64,000 nt of DNA from Cyclobacteriaceae bacterium (GTDB taxonomy: Bacteria; Bacteroidota; Bacteroidia; Cytophagales; Cyclobacteriaceae): assembly GCA_022841475.1 (NCBI GenBank), contig JALHRJ010000003.1, positions 62,001 to 126,000 on the forward strand. The letters are read 5' to 3'. The notes beneath the pieces were generated by a model that ran no database searches, had not been told where the DNA came from, and was given only the letters and a program-made list of their open reading frames with translations. Shown in pieces: positions 53,516 through 62,545 of the stretch; positions within the stretch are counted from its first letter, which is position 1; each line of letters opens with the position of its first letter. Position numbers and translations under genes: made by a program.

Positions 53516-54132
53516 TTGTCAAAGAAATACTTATGCCAATATTTGAATTTGATAGTAATCCGCTAATTTTTGAATCCAGATTTTATGTAACTGGGTTGTT
53601 CAACAACTACCTTCCTGTAATCTGCAAGTTTCACACTATTCAACATACCCTTCATGTAGTTCAATTTTGCCATGAGCTTGGCGAACATTATCGGTTGACA
53701 AGAACTGATATGGAAAAGCTTCTGGTGGCCGCCTGGTTCCACGACACCGGATATTGTTTGGATATTGACAATCATGAAAATGAAAGCGTTACCATTGTAT
53801 CGAAATTTCTTGATTCACACAACGTGTCTGAAAAGTACATGCCCTCAGTAAAAAATTTGATTTTCGCTACAAAAAGATTAGAAGAACCATCAACTCTTGC
53901 GGAACAAATTATTTGCGATGCTGATACTCAGCATCTTGGGGCAGAAGATTATTTCAAATGGTCGATGCTCCTCAAAGAAGAGTTTCAACTAAAAAATAAC
54001 CAGGAACTTTCTGATAAAGAATGGAACCACACGAATATTTCTTTTTTCAATTCTCATAGGTATTTCACAGACTATGCACAAAGAATGTGGGGAGAGCAAA
54101 AATTAAAAAATCTCAACCAACTTAAAGGATAA
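53497..54132 (+). CDS. HD-domain phosphohydrolase
   Basis: TIQHTLHVVQFCHELGEHYRLTRTDMEKLLVAAWFHDTGYCLDIDNHENES; likely start 53533. Confidence 0.87.
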   Translation: MLLCQLIVKEILMPIFEFDSNPLIFESRFYVTGLFNNYLPVICKFHTIQHTLHVVQFCHELGEHYRLTRTDMEKLLVAAWFHDTGYCLDIDNHENESVTIVSKFLDSHNVSEKYMPSVKNLIFATKRLEEPSTLAEQIICDADTQHLGAEDYFKWSMLLKEEFQLKNNQELSDKEWNHTNISFFNSHRYFTDYAQRMWGEQKLKNLNQLKG

Positions 54133-54189
54133 AATAATTACATAAATTAATGTTCAAAAAATTCTGGAAGAAAACCTAAATATCAAACC

Positions 54190-54486
54190 ATGACAAACAT
54201 TGTAAAAGGGTTAATTGCCGGAACAGTTTTTGGCGTAGTCTCCATTATTCCAATGGTTTCAATGACTTTTGAGAATAAGGCATTGGCCATGACAGCGTCC
54301 TTTATCAGCCGGTTCGCCATAGGATTTATAACTTTTAATATGGAACTTCCAATGCCAGGCTGGATAAAAGGTGGTCTAATCGGGCTAGTCCTTAGTTTGC
54401 CTGATGCCTTGGTGACTAAACAGTATACACCAATTTTGGGGCTTGGAATGATCGGGGGCGTTATTTGTGGCTTTTTTAGTAAGTAG
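54190..54486 (+). CDS. Small integral membrane protein, unknown
   Basis: 98 aa, glycine-rich TM segments. Confidence 0.6.
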   Translation: MTNIVKGLIAGTVFGVVSIIPMVSMTFENKALAMTASFISRFAIGFITFNMELPMPGWIKGGLIGLVLSLPDALVTKQYTPILGLGMIGGVICGFFSK

Positions 54487-54754
54487 GTTATGTTTCAATC
54501 TCACTCCGACAGCAATAAAGCAAGATTCTATATTTTAGCAACTGCTCATTTTCTGGGGAATATACCTGATATTTTGCTGGTTGAATCGCCCATTTGATGT
54601 CGCGAGCATTCCTTAGCTAACAAACGCTGTAACAATTTCAGACAATTGACTAAAAAGCCTATTAACTCCCTACAAACTATTTTCAACTTTTGTTCAACCC
54701 ATTTACAACAGTTTTCTGTCGTCCGACAGTGTCATGCAGAATTGAACATATTCC

Positions 54755-54788
54755 TTCAAATTCCTTCATAATACTTCACAATCGTTCA
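54755..54788. repeat. TTCA iterons at exact 10-bp spacing (4 copies), preceded by CTGTCGTCCGACAG palindrome (54716-54729)
   Basis: TTCA at 54755, 54765, 54775, 54785. Confidence 0.68.
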
Positions 54789-55227
54789 TAAACATTTAAG
54801 CGCTTCGAGACACCATATATTTTGCTTCATGACTCAAAACTAAGGCGTAGAGCAAATTTTGCGTCTATTTGGATTTGCCTAAATTTTCAATTTCAAAGGT
54901 GGGGAAAACGGCCAGTCTGGAACAAGCTGAATACAGAAAAGAAGGACAGGGCAAAGGGATGGCAGTTACTTGGTTATGCGTTAGCAATAAGATTGCTTGT
55001 AGGGGTAACGGTTTATTTTTTACACTGATGATAAAGGAAAAGATTCAAGCACATAATGGTTTATTGTTTGGCGGGCAGAGCAAAAAATGGAGCATTATAA
55101 TTAATTTGTTTAACCGCTTTATGTTTAAACATATAATATATATCTTGTGTCAGATTAGAAAGGTTGGGTTCGCCCGTCCTTTATAATAACCATTTAAAAA
55201 TTTTATGCACTTAAACAAACCAAAGTT

Positions 55228-55581
55228 ATGAATCTCAAAGAAAAAGTCGAAGACATGAATAACATGATCCTAAGCGGACAAACGATGGAGGCTTTTGAAA
55301 AGTATTATCACAAAGAAGTGTCAATGCAAGAGAACAATGCACCACCCACTGTCGGGAAAGATGCGAATAGAGAGAGGGAAATCAAATCGATGGGAATGAT
55401 TGAGGAGTTACACGGAGCAGAAGTCAAAGGTGTGGCAGTTGGTGATGACCTATCCATGGTAGAATGGGAAATGGATGTTACTTACAAGGGTGCCCCTAGG
55501 GCAAAAATGGCTCAGGTAGCCGTGCAACGATGGGCTGACGGACAAATTATTAATGAGCGGTTTTATTATTCATCTATGTAA
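55228..55581 (+). CDS. SnoaL-like protein (copy C, intact)
   Basis: MNLKEKVEDMNNMILSGQTMEAFEKYYHKEVSMQENNAPPTVGKDANREREIKSMGMIEELHGAEVKGVAVGDDLSMVEWEMDVTYKGAPR. Confidence 0.85.
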   Translation: MNLKEKVEDMNNMILSGQTMEAFEKYYHKEVSMQENNAPPTVGKDANREREIKSMGMIEELHGAEVKGVAVGDDLSMVEWEMDVTYKGAPRAKMAQVAVQRWADGQIINERFYYSSM

Positions 55582-55597
55582 AATAAATGTTTTGTGC

Positions 55598-56053
55598 ATG
55601 CGAATTGGTGATAAGGCTCCTGATTTTGAACTTACAAATCAACTTGGTTCAAAAATTAGATTGAGTGACTTAATAATGAGCAGGAACGTTGTTCTGTTCT
55701 TTTATCCTAAAGATGACAGCCCGGGCTGTACTCGGGAGGCCTGTGCTTTCCGAGATAGTTACGAAGTTTTTAAAGAAGTCGGAGCGGAGGTAGTAGGGAT
55801 AAGCTCTGATAGTGAAGATTCACACCAACATTTTGCAGATAAGCATAATCTGCCTTATACGCTGTTGAGTGATAAGGGCGGTACTGTGAGAAAACTCTAT
55901 GGTGTACCTAAAACATTGGGGATTTTACCAGGTAGAGTTACTTACATAATTGACAAGCAAGGAGTAGTTTGTCATATTTTCAACTCACAATTGAATTTTG
56001 AAGGGCATATTGAGGAGGCGCTAAGTATTTTAAAATCAATGGACAATAACTAA
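55598..56053 (+). CDS. Peroxiredoxin, BCP/PrxQ type
   Basis: IGDKAPDFELTNQLGSKIRLSDL...VLFFYPKDDSPGCTREACAFRDSY. Confidence 0.94.
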   Translation: MRIGDKAPDFELTNQLGSKIRLSDLIMSRNVVLFFYPKDDSPGCTREACAFRDSYEVFKEVGAEVVGISSDSEDSHQHFADKHNLPYTLLSDKGGTVRKLYGVPKTLGILPGRVTYIIDKQGVVCHIFNSQLNFEGHIEEALSILKSMDNN

Positions 56054-56070
56054 AAATCAAGGATAAAACT

Positions 56071-56439
56071 ATGGAAACAAAAGAAATGAGTAAAGGAAGA
56101 AAAATCACCGGATGGGTGATCGCTGGATTAGTCACTGCAATGTTGCTGTTTAGTGCCATGGGCAAGTTTACTACGCCAGAAATGGTAGAAAACTTTGCTA
56201 AGTGGGGATTGGGAGACTGGATAACAATCGTGGCAATTGGAGAGATTATCTCCGCACTGCTTTTCCTTTTTCCAAAGACCAATGTTTTTGGTTCATTCTT
56301 ACTTAGCGCTCATATGGGGGGAGCTATTGTCGTGCACATGAGTCATTACGAATCATTTATGGTGCAATCTATACTACTCATTTTGGTATGGGCCGTAGCA
56401 TTTGTTCGCAATCCCGAACTGCTGGCCAAATTCAAATAG
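56071..56439 (+). CDS. DoxX-like membrane protein (copy C)
   Basis: MGKFTTPEMVENFAKWGLGDWITIVAIGEIISALLFLFPKTNVFGSFLLSAHMGGAIVVHMSHYE. Confidence 0.85.
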   Translation: METKEMSKGRKITGWVIAGLVTAMLLFSAMGKFTTPEMVENFAKWGLGDWITIVAIGEIISALLFLFPKTNVFGSFLLSAHMGGAIVVHMSHYESFMVQSILLILVWAVAFVRNPELLAKFK

Positions 56440-56445
56440 TTAGCG

Positions 56446-57105
56446 ATGAGGAGAATCTGCATTTTTGGAGCCACAGGCCGGACTGGCAAACATCTTGTCA
56501 ATGTGGTGGCAGAACGAGGCATGACCCCTGTTTGCTTGGTCAGAAAAGAGTCAAAAGAGAAGCCGGTGCATAAGTCAGCAGTTCTCGTGGAGGGCTCTCC
56601 ATTGGTATATGATGACGTGAAGCGCGCCTTGACCGATTGTGATGCGGTGCTAGTCGCACTGAATGTGGCCCGGAAGAGTGATTGGCCATGGGCTAAACTC
56701 GTATCTCCCCCGGATTTGCTTGAGGTAAGCATGACTAACATCGTGAAGGCTATGGGTGAGACAGGAGCTAAGCGGATCATCACGGTTTCTGCGTGGGGAG
56801 TGGGCGATAGCTACGCTGAAGCCAATGGAATATTCCGATTCCTTATCAACAAAACCAATGTTGGGACGGCCTATGCGGGGCATGAGCAACAGGAGAAAGT
56901 GTTGAAAGAAAGCAACCTCGATTGGACAGCCGTGCGCCCTGTCGGGCTGACCAATAACACTAAGCATTGCCCGACAAGAGTTAGTCAAAATGGATCTACT
57001 AAGCTAAAAATGTCAATTAGTAGAATGGATGTGGCTATATTTATGTTGGATATACTTGATAATGTAAAATATTACAAGACAACGCCTAGCATTTCCAACG
57101 ATTGA
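56446..57105 (+). CDS. NAD(P)H-binding (NmrA/SDR-like) protein (copy C)
   Basis: ICIFGATGRTGKHLVNVVAERGMTPVCLVRK...TVSAWGVGDSYAEANGIFRFLINKTNVGTAYAGHEQQEKVL. Confidence 0.88.
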   Translation: MRRICIFGATGRTGKHLVNVVAERGMTPVCLVRKESKEKPVHKSAVLVEGSPLVYDDVKRALTDCDAVLVALNVARKSDWPWAKLVSPPDLLEVSMTNIVKAMGETGAKRIITVSAWGVGDSYAEANGIFRFLINKTNVGTAYAGHEQQEKVLKESNLDWTAVRPVGLTNNTKHCPTRVSQNGSTKLKMSISRMDVAIFMLDILDNVKYYKTTPSISND

Positions 57106-57108
57106 TAA

Positions 57109-57558
57109 ATGGGCATTGAAAATGAAATAAAAAGCAAATTCAGAAATGAATACCACAAGGCTGTGGTAAACCTGTATTACACCAACAATGTAATTGGTGA
57201 GCAGTTCTTTAAAATGCTAAAGGCGTATGGGTTGGCAGTTCCTCAATTCAATGTGCTTAGAATACTAAGAGGGCAACATCCCAATGCAGCTTCAATAGGG
57301 TTGATTAAGGAGCGAATGCTGGATAGGAATTCGGATGTAAGCCGCATTGTAGATCGATTGTTTAAAAAGAAACTTGTTGAACGAAAAGAAGGTAAATCTG
57401 ACCGAAGGCAGAAAAATGTGTTGATTACAAAAATGGGTCTAGAACTACTTGAGAAAATGGCAGTTTGTGAAAAACAGGAAGATGCTATTCTATCCAACCT
57501 GAATAAAAAAGAAGTAAAACTATTGAACGAATTGCTGGATAAGATTAGGGATAAATGA
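57109..57558 (+). CDS. MarR family transcriptional regulator
   Basis: VPQFNVLRILRGQHPNAASIGLIKERMLDRNSDVSRIVDRLFKKKLVERKEGKSDRRQKNVLITKMGLELL. Confidence 0.9.
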   Translation: MGIENEIKSKFRNEYHKAVVNLYYTNNVIGEQFFKMLKAYGLAVPQFNVLRILRGQHPNAASIGLIKERMLDRNSDVSRIVDRLFKKKLVERKEGKSDRRQKNVLITKMGLELLEKMAVCEKQEDAILSNLNKKEVKLLNELLDKIRDK

Positions 57559-57680
57559 ACCGTCCATCTTTTATAAAGCTATTAGGTATGGTAACACTTG
57601 GTGCAGGAACATTTGGTTTGTCAGGTTTAGCTAAAGCACTTAATGAAACAGAGCAGTCATTCCAACATTCATTAATCTGA
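57558..57680 (+). pseudogene. N-terminal remnant of LigB-type dioxygenase (copy C)
   Basis: MNRPSFIKLLGMVTLGAGTFGLSGLAKALNETEQSFQHSLI*, compare MNRSDFIKIMGAATIGFGTSGVKSWANAI of 25257-26177. Confidence 0.65.
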
Positions 57681-58399
57681 TTGAAGGAGAAGAATTTGGA
57701 AGAGAAAGGAAACATGAAACGCCTGTGATATAGGCATGTTGTTCTCATGAGCACTGGCACTCAAACTCAGTCCCTCAGCCAATCCCTCGATTCTCATCCA
57801 GGGATTGAATGGCAGGTATTCGCAGATTTGAAAGAAGGATTTTAATTGCATGCCAGATTTTCCGATGGATTAGGACTGTTTCCAAACGACAATCCTTGAT
57901 CTTAAATAGGATGAGGTAATAAAAATATCTTCATCACCGCTCTATGATGGTGGAGCGATTTGCCAGTATGGTGAACCTTATCAGTAGTCCCCAGTAGAAG
58001 AACCCGACTGGCGTTTCTGGATCAATAGAGCATCTGTCAAAGGTCTTGAATTGAACGGATTCTATGGGAACGGTTTTTGGTAAAGTCGGAATGATGTTAT
58101 TTCCCTCGAGTAATACAAACGAACCACATATCGGGCTGATATACAAATCACCGCCATTCCGAAATTGGAACGCTACCCAGCGAGTTCACATAACTGTTTA
58201 GTAGCGATCAAATCCGGGCCTGAATATTTCTAAGGACGTAATTACCGGTGGGCAGTTCGTTATTGACACTAATACGCTCAACAATGAGGATCGTTCGAGT
58301 GCAGCTATCTGTGGCAGGTTTTGTAAGCATCCCCGTTTATACAATTCAAAAGTAGAATTCATTTTCATTATTGCAATAGTTATCAATGTTGAAATGTGG

Positions 58400-58575
58400 T
58401 CAACTTGAATGGATTTTTGGGTTGGGGAGTTGTCCATATTTCAACATGGCCGGGGTTTTTCCGTTAAGACTTTCATGGAGCCTGTAGTTATTATAATCCT
58501 CCAGCCACTTTTCAGTTTCCATTCGCAGTTCATCGATATTATCAAACAAATAAGCATCTAAAACGCACATAGCAA
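58400..58575 (-). pseudogene. IS3-family transposase C-terminal remnant
   Basis: Minus-strand reading LDAYLFDNIDELRMETEKWLEDYNNYRLHESLNGKTPAMLKYGQL. Confidence 0.72.
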
Positions 58576-58585
58576 CTTAATTTAC

Positions 58586-59269
58586 TTAAAGAGCTTTATT
58601 AACAGATTTCAAGATATCACGATCTGAATAAAACTTATCAACAAACTCTTCAAAATTAGTTATCACGTCAGGAAGATTCAATTCCATAACGGACAAACTC
58701 AATAGCGGCCATTTTTTAAACCGCATCATAAACCCGAACAACGGAAGATACGGGGGGGCATAATGGAAAGAGTTTTCGATAAGTTCATCATGCAGGGCCG
58801 GTTTTAAGGCCGTCTTTAAATCCCGTACAACATCGTAAAGGATTTTAATTCTGCTTCCTTCGCTTAACGTTTCGGCAAGAACGGGCATCCCCTTGTCGTG
58901 GAAGAATGTTAATAGGTATTCGCGGAAGCCGTCTTCGGTCACGTCACAGAGGTCGCGACAATAATAGAGGTATTGTTCTCTGAATCGTTTGAGGGAGAAG
59001 TCATCTACCGTTTTATCGATCACAAAGTCAATCAGTTCATTTTCCTTGGCAATGACCTGTTCAAGTGTTGGACCTCCTTTTTTTCCGGCAGCCAATAGGT
59101 GATATTTAGGCTTGGAGAATAACTCAAAATAATAACTTTTGTAGAAGGTTGTCTTCCGGTCAAAGGTCACTTGTATGTATAGGGGGTGCGTCAGTTTGCC
59201 ATGAAAAGAAACTTCCTTGAGCCGCTCGTTGAAGTACGTTTTGTAGGTCACCTTATAAGTTCTGCTCAT
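58586..59269 (-). CDS. Hypothetical protein adjacent to recombinase module
   Basis: 227-aa ORF, no recognised domain. Confidence 0.65.
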   Translation of the reverse strand: MSRTYKVTYKTYFNERLKEVSFHGKLTHPLYIQVTFDRKTTFYKSYYFELFSKPKYHLLAAGKKGGPTLEQVIAKENELIDFVIDKTVDDFSLKRFREQYLYYCRDLCDVTEDGFREYLLTFFHDKGMPVLAETLSEGSRIKILYDVVRDLKTALKPALHDELIENSFHYAPPYLPLFGFMMRFKKWPLLSLSVMELNLPDVITNFEEFVDKFYSDRDILKSVNKAL

Positions 59270-59489
59270 TTAGCTCTCTTTGGTTTTGCTCCGTCCTTGA
59301 AGGAATTCAATTGGTATCAAATCAAAGCATTCCGTTCATACTAAATGGATGTGAATGCCCATCATTGCACTAAATTATACAAAGTTTAGACATATATTAT
59401 GTTATCAAAACAAATATTTTTATATTAGCGTTTAATAAGGTACCCCTTGCCGCGCTTACCGGTGACGGGATAGAACCAGGAGGTACCAG

Positions 59490-59639
59490 ATGGAGAAATT
59501 GAGTCCGGAAAAAGTAATGGCCATGCTCAAGGAAAAAGGTGTTGAAGTGTCGGTTGAGCAGGCAGCTTCGATTCTCAAATTTCTCCGAAAACTTGCAAAT
59601 ATTGTGGTTGCTCAATATCTAAAAGGTGGAAAACAATAA
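59490..59639 (+). CDS. 49-aa small protein upstream of recombinase (not in ORF track)
   Basis: MEKLSPEKVMAMLKEKGVEVSVEQAASILKFLRKLANIVVAQYLKGGKQ; preceded by accaggaggtacc RBS-like sequence. Confidence 0.68.
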   Translation: MEKLSPEKVMAMLKEKGVEVSVEQAASILKFLRKLANIVVAQYLKGGKQ

Positions 59640-59673
59640 GCATAAATCAAACTGGCAACTTAATTCGTCTCCT

Positions 59674-61386
59674 ATGAAAACAGCCGATCTTTACATAAGA
59701 GTAAGTACCGATGAACAGGCCGACAAAGGGTACTCCCAGCGGGGTCAGGAGGAGCTGCTTCGCAGGTATTGCGACATCAACAAACTGACGGTACGAAAGG
59801 TGATCTATGAGGATCATTCAGCCAAAACGTTTGATCGTCCTGAATGGCAAAAATACCTGAGCAACCTTCGTAAACATAGAGGACAGAGTGACCTTGTGCT
59901 CTTCTTGAAATGGGATCGGTTCAGCCGGAATGCCGGTGATGCCTACCAGATGATAAATATCCTGCGCAAGCTTGGCGTGGAACCGCAGGCCATTGAACAG
60001 CCCCTTGACTTGTCCATCCCTGAAAATAAACTGATGCTGGCATTTTACCTGGCAACGCCCGAGGTGGAAAATGACAGGCGTGCATTGAATGTAATTCATG
60101 GTATGCGCCGGGCCAAAAAAGAAGGTCGTTACATGGGACATGCCCCGGTAGGGTATGCCAACAGGACGGATGAATCGGGTAGAAAATTGATTGAACCAAT
60201 AGAGCCAATGGCGGGCGTAATCCGCTGGTCATTTGAGAAGATTGCTGAAGGTGTATTCAATACTGAACAAGTCTACAAGATGGCAAAGGATAAAGGTTTT
60301 AAAGGTGCAAAAAGCTTGTTTTGGACTGCTATCCGCAATCCGGTGTATTGTGGCAAAATAGAACTCCCCAAATACAAAGAAGAAGAGGAGCGTCTGATCA
60401 AAGGACAACATGAACCCCTTATATCGGACGCGCTATACTACCAAGTGCAAGATGTTTTGGATGGTCGGAAAAGGGGAAAATACCGACTTAAGGTGGCATC
60501 CAATGAAACCATGCCGCTACGAGGATTTTTGATTTGTCCCCAGTGCGGCAAGCTTCTTACAGGTAGCAAATCCAAAGGCAACACAAAATATTATTCCTAT
60601 TACCATTGCTTTGATGGATGCACCTGCCGCTTCCGTGCGGACAAGGTGAATGACGTTTTTGTCAAGGAGCTAAGCAAATACATTCCACGTTCTGAGGTTG
60701 CGGATGTCTACAAGATCACACTCATTGAGTCATGGAACACCCAGACAAGTCATTTGCGAAATGGTCACAAGCAACTGTTATCGCAGATCAGAGAACTGGA
60801 AGACAAACTTTCTTACATCCGTGATTTACTTTCATCAAGGCAGCTTCCCCCTGAAGACTTCCGGGAAATGAAGACCGAGTATACAACCAAATTGGAGAAG
60901 CTAGAGGCAAAGCTGAGTGCAACTGAGAATGATAACGTAAGCATTGATGGCCTGCTCGACAAAGGCGTGAAGAATCTTTTGGTATTGGACACGATCTACA
61001 ATGACGGAGGTATCGAAAAGAAGCGCGAAGTGATTAGTTCGATGTATCCAGAAAAGTTGACTTTTGACGGAACGTTACTTCGAACTACCCGCGTCAACGA
61101 GGCGGTACGATTTATTTATATGATTGACAGTGAGTTAGGCCAAAATAAAAACAGGACAAATCTGAAAAATTCAAACTTGTCCTGTCAAGTCGGGGCGGCC
61201 AGATTCGAACTGACGATCTCTTGGTCCCAAACCAAGCGCGATACCGGGCTACGCTACGCCCCGAACTACTTAAGGAGGCGCGAAGATATAAAAACATCTT
61301 CAACAACCAACTTTTGTGATCCCAGCTGGAGTCGAACCAGCAACCTGCTGCTTAGAAGGCAGCTGCTCTATCCAATTGAGCTATGA
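59674..61386 (+). CDS. Large serine recombinase (resolvase N-term, recombinase, zinc beta-ribbon); ORF runs into tRNA genes
   Basis: MKTADLYIRVSTDEQADKGYSQRGQEELLRRYC...LFLKWDRFSRNAGDAYQMINILR...LICPQCGKLLTGSKSKGNTKYYSYYHC; ORF track start 59626 is a GTG upstream. Confidence 0.93.
   Translation: MKTADLYIRVSTDEQADKGYSQRGQEELLRRYCDINKLTVRKVIYEDHSAKTFDRPEWQKYLSNLRKHRGQSDLVLFLKWDRFSRNAGDAYQMINILRKLGVEPQAIEQPLDLSIPENKLMLAFYLATPEVENDRRALNVIHGMRRAKKEGRYMGHAPVGYANRTDESGRKLIEPIEPMAGVIRWSFEKIAEGVFNTEQVYKMAKDKGFKGAKSLFWTAIRNPVYCGKIELPKYKEEEERLIKGQHEPLISDALYYQVQDVLDGRKRGKYRLKVASNETMPLRGFLICPQCGKLLTGSKSKGNTKYYSYYHCFDGCTCRFRADKVNDVFVKELSKYIPRSEVADVYKITLIESWNTQTSHLRNGHKQLLSQIRELEDKLSYIRDLLSSRQLPPEDFREMKTEYTTKLEKLEAKLSATENDNVSIDGLLDKGVKNLLVLDTIYNDGGIEKKREVISSMYPEKLTFDGTLLRTTRVNEAVRFIYMIDSELGQNKNRTNLKNSNLSCQVGAARFELTISWSQTKRDTGLRYAPNYLRRREDIKTSSTTNFCDPSWSRTSNLLLRRQLLYPIEL
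61151..61185 (-). terminator. Intrinsic terminator of the tRNA array (minus strand)
   Basis: Minus strand ACAGGACAA-N17-TTGTCCTGT followed by TTTTATTTT. Confidence 0.8.
61190..61263 (-). tRNA. tRNA-Pro (TGG)
   Basis: CGGGGCGTAGCGTAGCCCGGTATCGCGCTTGGTTTGGGACCAAGAGATCGTCAGTTCGAATCTGGCCGCCCCGA. Confidence 0.95.
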
Positions 61387-61390
61387 GACC
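61317..61390 (-). tRNA. tRNA-Arg (TCT)
   Basis: GGTCTCATAGCTCAATTGGATAGAGCAGCTGCCTTCTAAGCAGCAGGTTGCTGGTTCGACTCCAGCTGGGATCA. Confidence 0.95.
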
Positions 61391-61405
61391 GGAAACTTAA
61401 AAGAG

Positions 61406-61494
61406 CGGAGGGGGGGGGATTCGAACCCCCGGTACGGTTTAACCCGTACGACAGTTTAGCAAACTGCTGGTTTAAGCCTCTCACCCACCTCTCC
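61406..61494 (-). tRNA. tRNA-Ser (GCT)
   Basis: GGAGAGGTGGGTGAGAGGCTTAAACCAGCAGTTTGCTAAACTG...GGGGGTTCGAATCCCCC...CTCCG, long variable arm. Confidence 0.94.
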
Positions 61495-61617
61495 TGGTAT
61501 CCTATCTCCTGTTTTGAAAGGAAAGATTATTCCCTAAAAAAGGATTGCAAATATAATGGCAGAAAGATAGTAATCCGCCTCCTTTTACCTTTTTTTTGCC
61601 TTTTCAATCTATCGATC

Positions 61618-62346
61618 ATGACACTCGAAATTCATGCAGACTATTCGGCATTAAGCAAAGCTACCGCAAATCTTATCATTGATTATATTAAAAGAAAGCC
61701 CTCAGCATTCATCTGCCTCGCCTCCGGCCACACTCCTATTGGAGTATTTAAAGAACTAACCAAAGCCTTAGAATCAAAGAAAGTTGATTTAAGTGCCTGT
61801 ACGTTTTTAAGTCTGGATGAGTGGCTCCACATTGAACCCACCGATCCGGGCTCATGTCTTTCTATGTTGCAAAAAGATTGTTTTGTTCCCCTCGGCATCC
61901 GCGATCATCAGATTGAATTCTTTAATGTATTGGCCAAGGATATGCAGCAGGAATGTAATCGCATTAATACCCTGATTGAATCACGTGGCGGGTTGGACAT
62001 CATGTTAGTAGGTGTTGGCACCAATGGCCATATCGGCATGAATGAACCCGGCACTTCGTTTGACTCCTATGCCCATGTAAGTGAACTGGCAGAAGAAACA
62101 AAGACCGTGGGACAAAAATATTTTCAACAAGCCACTTCCCTATCGCAAGGAATTACCCTGGGACTTAAGCATCTGCGTGAAAGCAAGTTGCCCATTGTGA
62201 TGGCGAGTGGTGAGAAGAAAGCCGCTATCATGGCGAAGGGCCTTCAAGGAAAATCTACTGAAGAAATTCCGTTGAGTGTTGTCCACTTAATTCCACAGGG
62301 CTTTATTATGCTAGATGTAGAGGCAGCACGGCTTATAAAGATGTGA
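61618..62346 (+). CDS. Glucosamine-6-phosphate deaminase/6-phosphogluconolactonase family (NagB-like)
   Basis: AFICLASGHTPIGVFKEL..FLSLDEWLHI...DIMLVGVGTNGHIGMNEPG. Confidence 0.9.
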   Translation: MTLEIHADYSALSKATANLIIDYIKRKPSAFICLASGHTPIGVFKELTKALESKKVDLSACTFLSLDEWLHIEPTDPGSCLSMLQKDCFVPLGIRDHQIEFFNVLAKDMQQECNRINTLIESRGGLDIMLVGVGTNGHIGMNEPGTSFDSYAHVSELAEETKTVGQKYFQQATSLSQGITLGLKHLRESKLPIVMASGEKKAAIMAKGLQGKSTEEIPLSVVHLIPQGFIMLDVEAARLIKM

Positions 62347-62545
62347 ATATTGGGAATTAGGAATTGGGTATTAGGTATTGGGAATTGGGAATTAGGAGTT
62401 GGGAATAAAAGTAGGAAGTAGGCAGTAGGCAAAATGCAATTAGGAATTGGGTATTGGGTATTGGGTATATGGAGTTGAGAATAAAAGTAGGCAGTTGGCA
62501 AAATGGAAATTAGGAATTGAGATTAAGGAATTAAGAATTAAGAAG
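62347..62545. repeat. Heptamer-period intergenic repeat block 5 (TTGGGTA/TTAGGAA/TTAAGAA)
   Basis: attgggaattaggaattgggtattaggtattgggaattggg ... aggaattaagaattaagaag. Confidence 0.9.

Larger units (their letters stand above)
52943..55430 (+). repeat. Right copy of long direct repeat flanking the sphingolipid operon
   Basis: Starts ggagcgactgattcgttctgat as at 40520; decayed TetR 3' end then DUF5519/HD/SnoaL. Confidence 0.82.

Noticed and set aside
54822-55028. 68-aa ORF as a gene
   Set aside because: C-terminal relic of a DUF2892-type protein (DRAKGWQLLGYALAIRLLVGVTVYFLH), similar to the end of 27376-27882; part of decayed module C.
62244-62501. ORF 62244-62501 on minus strand
   Set aside because: Same repeat-derived peptide (NTQYPIPN); overlaps the NagB-like gene antisense.
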